A DNA stretch of 64,000 nucleotides from Uranotaenia lowii. Taxonomy: Eukaryota; Arthropoda; Insecta; Diptera; Culicidae. Of the stretch, positions 1 through 9,984 are shown in pieces. Location of the stretch: NCBI RefSeq assembly GCF_029784155.1, contig NC_073691.1, forward strand, positions 141,724,433-141,788,432, written 5' to 3'. Within the stretch, counting starts at the first letter, position 1, and each line of letters starts with the position of its first letter. The notes under the pieces were generated by a model. It searched no databases, had not been told where the DNA came from, and was given only the letters and a program-made list of their open reading frames with translations. The position numbers and the translations under genes were made by a program.

Positions 1-71
1 AACATGAACTATCAAAGAACGAAAGAACATAAGCCGTAAATATCATGAAAATTTCGAAAAAGATACAACGG

Positions 72-144
72 CTCACCGACAGGACTTGAACCTGCAATCT
101 CCGCTTCGGTACAACGGCGCGTTAGCCAATTCCACCACGGTGAA
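72..144 (-). tRNA. tRNA-like gene, anticodon ACC (copy 1)
   Basis: The reverse strand folds into a 73-nt cloverleaf: a 7-bp acceptor stem (TTCACCG with CGGTGAG, one G-U), a D arm with 3 bp, an anticodon stem CCGTT/AGCGG, a 7-nt loop GTACCGA, a 5-nt variable loop, and a T arm GCAGG-TTCAAGT-CCTGT. Box A and box B fit the consensus. Position 33 is T and the anticodon reads ACC, nominally glycine (GGU). Glycine tRNAs of eukaryotes normally carry GCC, while the T-arm half resembles insect tRNA-Arg, so identity is uncertain and a tRNA-derived pseudogene is possible. Its T5 terminator lies at 57-61. Confidence 0.6.
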
Positions 145-281
145 CGTGATGGAACCGGCGAACACGAGCAATCGAGCTCTGCCGATCAACTGCTGGACCA
201 TCTATATACATGGTGTTTCGATAGATGGTCCAGCAGTTGATCGGCAGAGCTCGATTGCTCGTGTTCGCCGGTTCCATCACG

Positions 282-354
282 TTCACCGTGGTGGAATTGG
301 CTAACGCGCCGTTGTACCGAAGCGGAGATTGCAGGTTCAAGTCCTGTCGGTGAG
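282..354 (+). tRNA. tRNA-like gene, anticodon ACC (copy 2)
   Basis: Identical to the copies at 72-144 (inverted) and 783-855. The cloverleaf is complete, with internal promoter box A (TGGTGGAATTGG) and box B (GGTTCAAGTCC). A run of five T follows 10 nt after the acceptor stem, as expected of a Pol III transcription unit. The anticodon loop GTACCGA gives ACC. Identity of three copies suggests either function with homogenisation or very recent duplication. Confidence 0.6.
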
Positions 355-364
355 CCGTTGTATC

Positions 365-369
365 TTTTT
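365..369 (+). terminator. Pol III T5 terminator of tRNA-like copy 2
   Basis: TTTTT lies 10 nt beyond the acceptor stem of the tRNA-like gene. Equivalent runs are at 866-870 for copy 3 and, inverted, at 57-61 for copy 1. Confidence 0.6.
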
Positions 370-782
370 CGAAATTTTCATGATATTTACGGCTTATGTT
401 CTTTCGTTCTTTGATAGTTCATGTTTCTCTAATTTCTTTCATCACATATGAAAATGTGATCATTTTCAGGTACAAAGATGTACCAAGAGATTTCATAACA
501 TCAGTATTGATTTCAACAGAGCAACACCTCCCTGTGTAACTGGTCTGCTCGGAACCTTGAGCGGCACTGATTGCTTCTTCATCTGACCGTAAGTTGCGGC
601 AAACCCGAAGCAATCGACCATGTGCTCGCTCGGCTAAAATCCCGAGTCGATGGGTGGGGTTAGAGAAACAAGAGAGATCAATAGAGGGAAAGATCACATG
701 CGGGATATACATGGTGTTTCGATAGATGGTCCAGCAGTTGATCGGCAGAGCTCGATTGCTCGTGTTCGCCGGTTCCATCACG

Positions 783-855
783 TTCACCGTGGTGGAATTG
801 GCTAACGCGCCGTTGTACCGAAGCGGAGATTGCAGGTTCAAGTCCTGTCGGTGAG
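783..855 (+). tRNA. tRNA-like gene, anticodon ACC (copy 3)
   Basis: Third identical copy, 501 bp downstream of copy 2 within the tandem unit, with the same flanks and the same T5 terminator at 866-870. Same reservations about amino-acid identity. It shows that the repeat is not just a symmetric hairpin artefact, because this copy is a direct repeat with its own downstream junction at 1014. Confidence 0.6.
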
Positions 856-1299
856 CCGTTGTATCTTTTTCGAAATTTTCATGATATTTACGGCTTATGT
901 TCTTTCGTTCTTTGATAGTTCATGTTTCTCTAATTTCTTTCATCACATATGAAAATGTGATCATTTTCAGGTACAAAGATGTACCAAGAGATTTCATAAC
1001 ATCAGTATTGATTGCTGAACAACAATTAAAATCGAAATATGGACAATGATTCTGCAGGGACTAAAGTTTTTAAAATTACTAATAAAATTTTAACGACAAA
1101 ACCAAATGCAATTTGACTTCAGTCGATTTCCTAGGCCCTCACATTATTCCCCTTTTATTTTTTCCTTTAAACTTTACTATTAAATAGAGTTTCTAGCATT
1201 TTTTTTAGACTGGCTTACTCTTGGAAAATGTCCCTGTTTTTTAAATATCAAAAATTTACCTCAAACTACAAAAAAACCTACACCAAAACTATACACTTA

Positions 1300-1602
1300 G
1301 AGCAAGTTCACTCGTGTTGGAAAAAAGTGGTAGAAATTTTGACACTTTAAGTACATTTTGAAAACTTCATTATGCAAAAACATCTTCAAGATCTGCGTCC
1401 TTCAAGTATTTTTACAACACGTGTTCTATTTCCGCATGCTGTGATGCAAAAATATCAATATTTCTTTCACATACCTACGGCTGAAATAGAAACAATGCTG
1501 TAAAAAAATACAACGCCCAAAGATCTTGAAAACATGTTTGCATGGCAGAATTTCAAAATGTCAAAATTTCTACCACTTTTTCTAACACCAGTGAACTTGC
1601 TC
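1300..1602. mobile_element. PIF/Harbinger-like MITE, copy A
   Basis: A 303-bp non-coding element with inverted termini GAGCAAGTTCAC / GTGAACTTGCTC and longer imperfect inverted repeats inward. It is flanked by TTA on both sides (1297-1299 and 1603-1605), the 3-bp TWA duplication of PIF/Harbinger elements. A second copy of the family lies at 28133-28431 with TAA duplications. No coding capacity. Confidence 0.85.
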
Positions 1603-1605
1603 TTA

Positions 1606-2144
1606 CTCTTTACGAGCCTTCGAAAGAATATATCTAGCGTAACATTTCATAAGAGCGAAACAAGCAATTAGCTCGAAACGAGAAAAACGCGTTTGAAAAT
1701 TCGGAAACACCTATTCAAATCCTATTTAAAAAGTCGACCACTTTTTGTTCAACAAAATAAAAAATGTGCATTATATTCACTTATTGTTCGATGGTTATCC
1801 AGAACTTTAACTTTTTTCACTTAATTTCAGAGATTTTCGAGTTTCGCCCTTTTATTGTTTTCGATTTTAGTTGCGCCTGCAAGTTTCGCCGTTTTTGTTT
1901 TGGTTTCGAAGTTTTGCCCATTCGTCCTACACGCAAAAACAAATTAGGTAATTTTGTCACACACGGTCAACTCAGTAACGCCTATTGGCTCTACACGAAT
2001 AGAAAAATTCACTCCATTTTGAATAGGCGTAACTTCACGTTCCAACGAAAATGCATCAACAGGAAGTTTCGCCCAATTGAATTTTATCAATTTTTTGAAA
2101 GTTTTAAGTAATGAAGAGATTAACCACCGTAATTTTTGTTTGTT
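1606..2144. other. No gene recognised
   Basis: AT-rich sequence. A 115-codon open frame at 1764-2111 has no recognisable domain and is probably chance. A 15-bp direct repeat copy (AAAGTTTTAAGTAAT) at 2098-2112 recurs at 2430-2444, bracketing the next element. Confidence 0.5.
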
Positions 2145-2434
2145 ACTTTTGATTTATCGGCCTAGCGGTGAAAAGTGATGTCCTTTTTAGTAGGGACATC
2201 TAAAGATTATGAAATTTTTTTTTATATAGATGGATAGAAGGTTAGAAGAAATGAAAGATGGTGAAAATGAGCGGGTAGAATTTGTTTAGAAGCATTACCA
2301 TCACATACCAAATTTTTTGTTCCTCATTTCTTCTAACCTTCTATCCATCTATATATAAAAAAAATTTCATAATCTTTAGATGTCCCTACTAAAAAGGACA
2401 TCACTTTTCACCGCTAGGCCGATAAATCAAAAGT
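2145..2434. mobile_element. Near-perfect palindromic MITE
   Basis: Arms of about 110 bp at 2145-2254 and 2325-2434 are almost perfect reverse complements, around a ~70-bp AT-rich loop. There is no coding capacity. The 15-bp direct repeat at 2098-2112 / 2430-2444 brackets it but overlaps the right arm, so the exact element ends and duplication are unresolved. The high arm identity suggests recent origin. Confidence 0.75.
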
Positions 2435-2444
2435 TTTAAGTAAT

Positions 2445-3690
2445 TTTAAAATGAAATCGCGTTTGATAGGTAAAGTGCAACCGCGTGCATCCGGAATAAC
2501 CGTTAACTCGATTTGTTTACATTTGGCAGTTTCGCCCTTTTTAAATGTTACGCTAGATATATTTCAAGATTTTTAGATAATATTTTTACTTACATTTTAA
2601 GTTTTCAAAAACAAATCAAGTTTTTCCCAATTTGAAACTCAAATTATAGGTTTTTAAACGTAAAAAAAAATGAAATATTTCAAGCGTGAAAATTTCCTAA
2701 AAATTACACACAAATTTAATGTGATTAATAAACAATATTAGTTGGATAAACTAAGCCCAGGAAAAAACTACCTAATCAGACCTTGAGTGTCTATTTGGCA
2801 CTCATCGCCATCGCCATATCTCTCTTGTTCCTCAACCGATTTTTTATAAATTTACAGTTTTGGAAACCTCGTAATCTAACTCATATATGTTTTTCAGACA
2901 TCATACACCTACATCACTTCAGTTTTCCGTTATTGAAAGTCTAAGAAAAAAAGAAAAAACCTGCTTCGGAAAAATACTGTTAATCAGCTACCTAGGAATA
3001 CCATACGTACTCTTTTAAGAGTAGGGGAGAGTGGGGTATCGTAGGCCATGGGGAAACGTGGGCCACTTTTAATATCTCAGATGTGTGTTGAGATAAAAAT
3101 CTCAAACCAACTGTGATCGTCGTCACTTTGCGTGAGCATATATTCCTATATATTGTTGACTGAAATACGCATCATATGCTTCTTTTATTTATCAAGCTAA
3201 AAAAAGTTAGAAAAATTTACTTACATAATTAAAAAAGCATCCGCTAATTTCATCGATAGGGACCCTAAAGTGCATAACAAAAATATGCTCATACGCTTAT
3301 GATCTTAGTTTTGTCATGATCTTTCACATGGAAAAGGAATTTTTGATGAAACATCAATAAGTCACACAAACGCAACCAATTTTCAAATCATAGCTTGTGG
3401 GGAATCATGGGCCACACATCTTGAATCACCTATATTTTTATGTTTTTATACGCATTCAGAACCTCAAATACGTTTCACCTATCTGTAAAGTTTTCTTATG
3501 CCAAATGAAGAGTTATGAAAAATATTTTGTCCATCCTATATAAAAAATTATGCCAATACGTTCGCGAGCCAGGTTTTGGAATCTATGCGATCATACACGT
3601 AAAAAATTATAAACAGTTTTCCATGTGTTTTTCTTCATTATTTTAATGGAATGGTTCCAAAATTTGCATGCATATTTACTGGATTTTAGG
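2445..3690. other. No gene; old repeat remnants
   Basis: AT-rich. Around 3027-3070 and 3395-3420 there are fragments built on GGGGAATCATGGGCCAC / TGGGGAAACGTGGGCC, which look like eroded internal or terminal repeats of a DNA element, but no complete ends could be paired. Confidence 0.4.
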
Positions 3691-3699
3691 GTAGACTTT

Positions 3700-4440
3700 G
3701 AACCAATCTAACCCTAATTTGGCAAGGTTTTAGAATAAAATTGCCTGGACTTGCTCAGACCGGGGGTACTCGCGGAAAAATATCTAGTAAGTCTCCAGTT
3801 TTGGTTATTGATTTTCATTTTGAATGATCATTGGTATATAGTACTGCTTCGAACCTTGGTGTTGCATTCCAATCTAAAATGGGATTAATTTTCCATATTC
3901 GAAACTCTTGATTTCGGAATATGAAAAGAAAATATTTAAAATTCAAACCATATTAAAGTTTGGATATAAAATTTGTATACTCAGTTTATATGCAGAGTTG
4001 AAACATAAGAAGTTTCATAAGTCAAGAATTGAAAAATGTGAAACAATGTCATAAATCACAATATTATTTAAATTCACAAGTTCAATTAAGAAAAAAAGAA
4101 AAATAATCATATAGAAACCATAAGCTTAGAACCAAATTGAACATTTCTAGTTAAGGATTCTGATACTAATTTCGCTTTTTGGTCTCAAATTCATAGGGTT
4201 TCTTAGATGGAGTTTAAATTCAGGTTCAAAGTGCAAAATTTAGACTTTGATTTTCAATCCAAGGTTTGTTTTCAGATTTAACTAAAATTGAAGCTTTATA
4301 ATCAATATTAAAAGATCAATGTTTAAATTTCATTCAGGATTCAAACAGAAGGAGATCGCAGTTTCATAACTTCAATTCTTGATTCAAAATTAAAATTTTA
4401 AATTCAATCTAAGTCAGCTAAGAAACGCAAACCTGGTGTT
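3700..4440. repeat. Dispersed AT-rich repeat, copy A
   Basis: This stretch resembles 31980-32770 in the same orientation. Shared landmarks, in order, are AAAAATATCT..GT, TTCGAAACTC, GGATTTGAAATTTGTA-like, a CAGAGTTGAAAC/CAGAATTGAAAC block and ATTCACAAGTTGAATTA-like. Identity is moderate by eye, so this is an old dispersed family. No coding frame is conserved and the class is not identifiable here. Confidence 0.5.
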
Positions 4441-5903
4441 TGCATTGAAGATTAGCCGAACTAGTAATCTAAAGAATACAATTCTGCACATGCGTTGGCA
4501 AAACTTCGGTGAATCCGTTCACCCATGGTGAATTATCTACAATACATGCATACATACATTTAAATTTTCTCAACGCAAATTTGTGTGATAATTCAAATAT
4601 TTACACTTTTATATATGGAAAAAGAGTGGCAATTTGTTAAGCTAAATCTTCAGCTTTTAATTTCGTAAGTACCCTTAGAAAGCGCGGCGAAAAGGGATCC
4701 AAAATCAACCTCCCAAATTCACCTAACAGTGTTGATTAGATAACTGGTCTTCGATTTAACACCTTATTGAAACTTTCTACCTAAAAATTTGAAAAATTTC
4801 GAGACCAATATTTTTTTTTTCAAAAAGTACGGTCAAAAAAAGGAAGTTTAAAACATGAATCTCTGTGAAAAAAGGTTTTCTTGATTTATGATGTATATTT
4901 AGCCAACAAGTTAAGCTGAATTTTTGGCTTGTTTCTATCGCTGCGAACGTATCCACCATTGTAATAGCGTTAAGCAAGACCTAAATTAAATGCCTGTTTA
5001 CTTTTTTTTTTGTTTTTCTTTAACAAATATACGAAAACCTCCTTCTACTCGTTGTAATGATCTAAGCCACGTGACTGTGCCAATTAATGTTCCAATTCAC
5101 ACACGTGTTCAGCAATCTGGCAAAACAAACATCTAACAGATCCCATCGAACGAATGAATGAATGAATGAATGAATGTAGGTTCGAATACTAACTCTCTGG
5201 TGACTAAACCTGGATAAGCGGCCATTGTGAGAAAGAAATATTCATTACCAAGCAGGAACTTATGTAGGTACGTTCCCTTTCTCGGATGGCTTGGAATTTC
5301 GCTGTTAAGCGTCACGCTGCAGTAAGTACGACAATTAGCCAGCCTATCGCCCGAATGCTGACAAGATGCTAATGAGAGGGGAAAACAAATGCTTGCGAAG
5401 GTTGGTATGATTTAATTGATGTTTGTACAAGGGCCTATATGGGAAAGTGCCCAAGTGAAATGGAACCCTCTGATTTCCGCCGAAGATCGACCTCCACGCG
5501 TTGCTAGTTATAGCTATATATGTATGAGGTCAGAGCTGCTGCGTGAAGGTCGACCCATTGACCCAAAAGACGCTATTGCGTGATAGGAGTACACTCCAAG
5601 TAGCTAATGAGGTTTGAAGTAATGGATGTTAGACATTGAATCACAATTGACAGTGGGTTATGTGTACTCACTCAATGATGTGTGAACAAAAGTGCCTTCT
5701 GGATAGTAATTAACAAATTATCGAAACGATATGGCTTGAAATTTGAAATTTTCTCACATGCTTGTAAAAGCATTTTTTTTAATAATTTCAGGGTCGATTT
5801 TGAAAGAGAAAAATTTAACCTCCCCTGGGATAATTTTTAAAATTAATCTCCAAAAAATAATTAAAGGGAACAAATTAAAAATTGCCTTTTTGTACTTTTC
5901 ATA
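4441..5903. other. No gene; one (GAAT)n microsatellite
   Basis: No convincing coding sequence. A short (GAAT)n microsatellite lies at about 5149-5176, and a small CATA-rich patch at 4547-4559. Confidence 0.5.
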
Positions 5904-8203
5904 ATTTTTGTCATTTTAATCATTTTTGTCATTTTTGTCATTTATTTCATTTTTGTCATTATTGTCATTTTTGTCATTTTTTGTCATTTTTGTCATTTTT
6001 GTCATTTTTGTCATTTTTGTCATTTTTGTCATTTTTGTCATTTTTGTCATTTTTGTCATTTTTGTCATTTTTGTCATTTTTGTCATTTTGTCATTTTTGT
6101 CATTTTTGTCATTTTTGTCATTTTTGTCATTTTTGTCATTTTTGTCATTTTTGTCATTTTTGTCATTTTTGTCATTTTTGTAATTTTTGTCATTTTTGTA
6201 ATTTTTGTAATTTTTGTCATTTTTGTCATTTTTGTCATTTTTGTCATTTTTGTCATTTTTGTCATTTTTGTCATTTTTGTCATTTTTGTCATTTTTGTCA
6301 TTTTTGTCATTTTTGTCATTTTTGTCATTTTTGTCATTTTTGTCATTTTTGTCATTTTTGTCATTTTTGTCATTTTTGTCATTTTTGTCATTTTTGTCAT
6401 TTTTGTCATTTTTGTCATTTTTGTCATTTTTGTCATTTTTGTCATTTTTGTCATTTTTGTCATTTTTGTCATTTTTGTCATTTTTGTCATTTTTGTCATT
6501 TTTGTCATTTTTGTCATTTTTGTCATTTTTGTCATTTTTGTCATATTTGTCATTTTTGTCATTTTTGTCATTTTTGTCATTTTTGTCATTTTTGTCATTT
6601 TTGTCATTTTTGTCATTTTTGTCATTTTTGTCATTTTTGTCATTTTTGTCATTTTTGTCATTTTTGTCATTTTTGTCATTTTTGTCATTTTTGTCATTTT
6701 TGTCATTTTTGTCATTTTTGTCATTTTTGTCATTTTTGTCAGTTTGTCATTTTTGTCATTTTTGTCATTTTTGTCATTTTTGTCATTTTTGTCATTTTTG
6801 TCATTCTTGTCATTTTTGTCATTTTTGTCATTTTTGTCATTTTTGTCATTTTTGTCATTTTTGTCATTTTTGTCATTTTTGTCATTTTTGTCATTTTTGT
6901 CATTTTTGTCTTTTTTGTCATTTTTGTCATTTTTGTCATTTTTGTCATTTTTGTCATTTTTGTCATTTTTGTCATTTTTGTCATTTTTGTCATTTTTGTC
7001 ATTTTTGTCATTTTTGTCATTTTTGTCATTTTTGTCATTTTTGTCATTTTTGTCATTTTTGTCATTTTTGTCATTTTTGTCATTTTTGTCATATTTGTCA
7101 TTTTTGTCATTTTTGTCATTTTTCTCATTTTTGTCATTTTTGTCATTTTTGTCATTTTTGTCATTTTTGTCATTTTTGTCATTTTTGTCAGTTTGTCATT
7201 TTTGTCATTTTTGTCATTTTTGTCATTTTTGTCATTTTTGTCATTTTTGTCATTTTTGTCATTTTTGTCATTTTTGTCATTTTTGTCATTTTTGTCATTT
7301 TTGTCATTTTTGTCATTTTTGTCATTTTTGTCATTTTTGTCATTTTTGTCATTTTTGTCATTTTTGTCATTTTTGTCATTTTTGTCATTTTTGTCATTTT
7401 TGTCATTTTTGTCATTTTTGTCATTTTTGTCATTTTTGTCATTTTTGTCATTTTTGTCATTTTTGTCATTTTTGTCATTTTTGTCATATTTGTCATTTTT
7501 GTCATTTTTGTCATTTTTCTCATTTTTGTCATTTTTGTCATTTTTGTCATTTTTGTCATTTTTGTCATTTTTGTCATTTTTGTCAGTTTGTCATTTTTGT
7601 CATTTTTGTCATTTTTGTCATTTTTGTCATTTTTGTCATTTTTGTCATTTTTGTCATTTTTGTCATTTTTGTCATTTTTGTCATTTTTGTCATTTTTGTC
7701 ATTTTTGTCATTTTTGTCATTTTTGTCATTTTTGTCATTTTTGTCATTTTTGTCATTTTTGTCATTTTTGTCATTTTTGTCATTTTTGTCATTTTTGTCA
7801 TTTTTGTCATTTTTGTCATTTTTGTCATTTTTGTCATTTTTGTCATTTTTGTCATTTTTGTCATTTTTGTCATTTTTGTCATTTTGTCATTTTTGTCATT
7901 TTTGTCATTTTTGTCATTTTTGTCATTTTTGTCATTTTTGTCATTTTTGTCATTTTTGTCATTTTTGTAATTTTTGTCATTTTTGTAATTTTTGTAATTT
8001 TTGTCATTTTTGTCATTTTTGTCATTTTTGTCATTTTTGTCATTTTTGTCATTTTTGTCATTTTTGTCATTTTTGTCATTTTTGTCATTTTTGTCATTTT
8101 TGTCATTTTTGTCATTTTTGTCATTTTTGTCATTTTTGTCATTTTTGTCATTTTTGTCATTTTTGTCATTTTTGTCATTTTTGTCATTATTGTCATTTAT
8201 GCC
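5904..8203. repeat. Giant 9-bp tandem array (TTTTTGTCA)n
   Basis: About 2.3 kb, roughly 255 copies of TTTTTGTCA with very few variants. Because 9 is a multiple of 3 and the unit lacks in-frame stops, long frames are open on both strands (Cys-His-Phe, Val-Ile-Phe or Leu-Ser-Phe repeats on plus, Met-Thr-Lys on minus). None should be called a gene. Rare variants reveal block duplications: 8-bp CAGTTTGT units at 6740, 7189 and 7584; CATATTT at 7090 and 7485 plus TTCTC at 7124 and 7519 (all offset 395). A short CATTTTG unit followed by GTAA units occurs at 6084/6180 and again at 7880/7967. Confidence 0.95.
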
Positions 8204-9984
8204 ATAGATTTGAAATTACATGATGTTCTCGGAATGTGACCTGGTCAGGTTTTTCTGCAAAAAGGTTCACTTTTGAAAACAGAACTTTCACCAGACAGAA
8301 AAATTAACGAGGCATGTCGACTTTGATCTTCTTGGAACCCATATCGTGCCATAAATCAACAACTGTACGAGACCAATATGGTAAAAAATAAGTAAACTTA
8401 TTGTCGATCATCTGGATGATCATCGTTACTTGCCATTTTGCCAATCGGAGGCCGGCCTAAGTCAAGTGATACGTAATTCTTCGGCCCAATACCTGTGGGA
8501 GATAAGATCAATGAGCTGACACATCTGTTGGAACTATGGGAACGTTTCCATCAATCGGGTTGCGTTCAAAAGACCTAACATAGTTGTCCCACTAAATGGA
8601 GTTTCAAAAATCATATGGATAGTACAAAGAGTACAAAAAAACGTTAGAGGAACTTGGCGTAAAATAAAAAGTTATCTTTTAAGCTTTAATAAAGTAACAT
8701 TGTGTGGATTCAAAGTGCATTGAAAGGAAACGTACATATAGGCAGGAAAAGGAAAACCACAGTTCCTATAAGTCATCATCCTATCGGGGGAACTAGGACA
8801 AACGAAATTAGGTACCTACCTTATGGTCCCATGCTAGCTAGTGACAATGAAAAAAGTTGGTGAATGAAGGTCCAGAAATGTATCTTATTGGAAAGTTTCG
8901 AAGAACTTATATGATACATAACGTCGTGACGTGAAATTGCGGATTTTGCGGGTTCCATTACAACTTGAAGCGATGAAACGTCAACATTCATATTCATCCA
9001 TCAAAAACATTTCAACTAAGCTATAGCTTAGCTTGTTTGACTACTCATATCCACATTAAGTTATTGAACGCAAAGCGCAACAAAATCATTTTATTTAAAT
9101 TACAGTAACTTACCTAGTACATTAGATTTTCATAAGTAACTATTGCTGGCGTGGCTAAGCAGAACAAGTTCCACATTGCCAATGGTTGCTACTCCTTAAT
9201 TAATCAAGGCCATCAATATTATGCAAGGTCCAGTAGAATGGTGCTTGGGATTAGCATTATATTCTCAATGTACAAAACTGATGCTCTCCCATTTTAAAAA
9301 TGATCAGATTTGCCTTTTTTCTATTTGAGCTAGCTTATTTTCCTTGCTAGCATTTCTGTTTCACCAACGAAGCTATGATATGTCCCATGATTAATTTACA
9401 GGCTTACTAACTAAGCAAAACTCATCCCCCAATATTTTCAGAAAACAAATCTGTCTTCTATGTACATTGAATTAGTGAAAGATGACGAATCAATAAAACT
9501 AACCAGTTCACTGAAACTTAAGCAAAAGCCATGCCATTGCTTGAACTTTATTGATATAATTTTGTATTTCAAACTTTCTAAGATCTATTTGTAATCCGTT
9601 GATCTCAAGTAACACAGATCACCCAGGAACACAGCTCATTTTAAGACGGTTTAATTATAGTCATGCAAAATGCTTATATTCTTGTTTCGACCATATGTCT
9701 ACAGATAGTTTTGAAAACGCTAATAGAGCTTTTAGTTTTTTTTGAAAGAGTTATGAATGCTCTGTTTAAACTATAACAAAACACAAACGTAGAAGTTTGC
9801 TCCAAGTTTTCTTTTTCATGTTCTATAATAGCACTCAGTGCTTGATTATTAAACCGCCATAAAACTTATAGAAAATAGATTAGATTAGATAGCACAAATT
9901 TGAATTGGAATTCTCATTTTTACACATTTTTTATAAGTTATGTGTGTTGGTTTTTAGTTAAAGGGCAAAAATAGTAAGAAATTT
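8204..9984. other. No gene recognised
   Basis: About 1.8 kb of AT-rich sequence with no coding frame, repeat pair or RNA gene that I can support. Confidence 0.4.

Larger units (their letters stand above)
1..425. repeat. Perfect palindrome, 205-bp arms, 15-nt spacer
   Basis: Positions 1-205 are the exact reverse complement of 221-425 (position i pairs with 426-i), with the spacer at 206-220. The left arm runs off the window edge, so the true palindrome may be longer. Each arm contains one complete tRNA-like gene and its T5 terminator. Such a perfect palindrome is either a recent inverted duplication in a tRNA array or a fold-back assembly artefact; the sequence alone cannot tell which. Confidence 0.9.
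204..1013 (+). repeat. 501-bp tandem unit carrying the tRNA-like gene
   Basis: Bases 204-512 recur without any difference seen at 705-1013, a direct repeat of 309 bp with a period of 501 bp. The part between them (513-704) is unique in the window and matches no RNA I recognise. The repeat includes the tRNA-like gene, its terminator and about 150 bp of 3' flank. This is the layout of a tandemly amplified tRNA locus, with the inverted copy at 72-144 to its left. Confidence 0.85.

Noticed and set aside
86..841. Open frames across the tRNA-like repeats
   Set aside because: Identical peptides appear in all copies because the DNA is repeated, and they read through a tRNA cloverleaf.
5882..8239. 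785-codon open frame and several other long frames in the 9-bp array
   Set aside because: They are pure translations of TTTTTGTCA in different frames (Cys-His-Phe, Leu-Ser-Phe, Val-Ile-Phe, Met-Thr-Lys); both strands are open for the same trivial reason.
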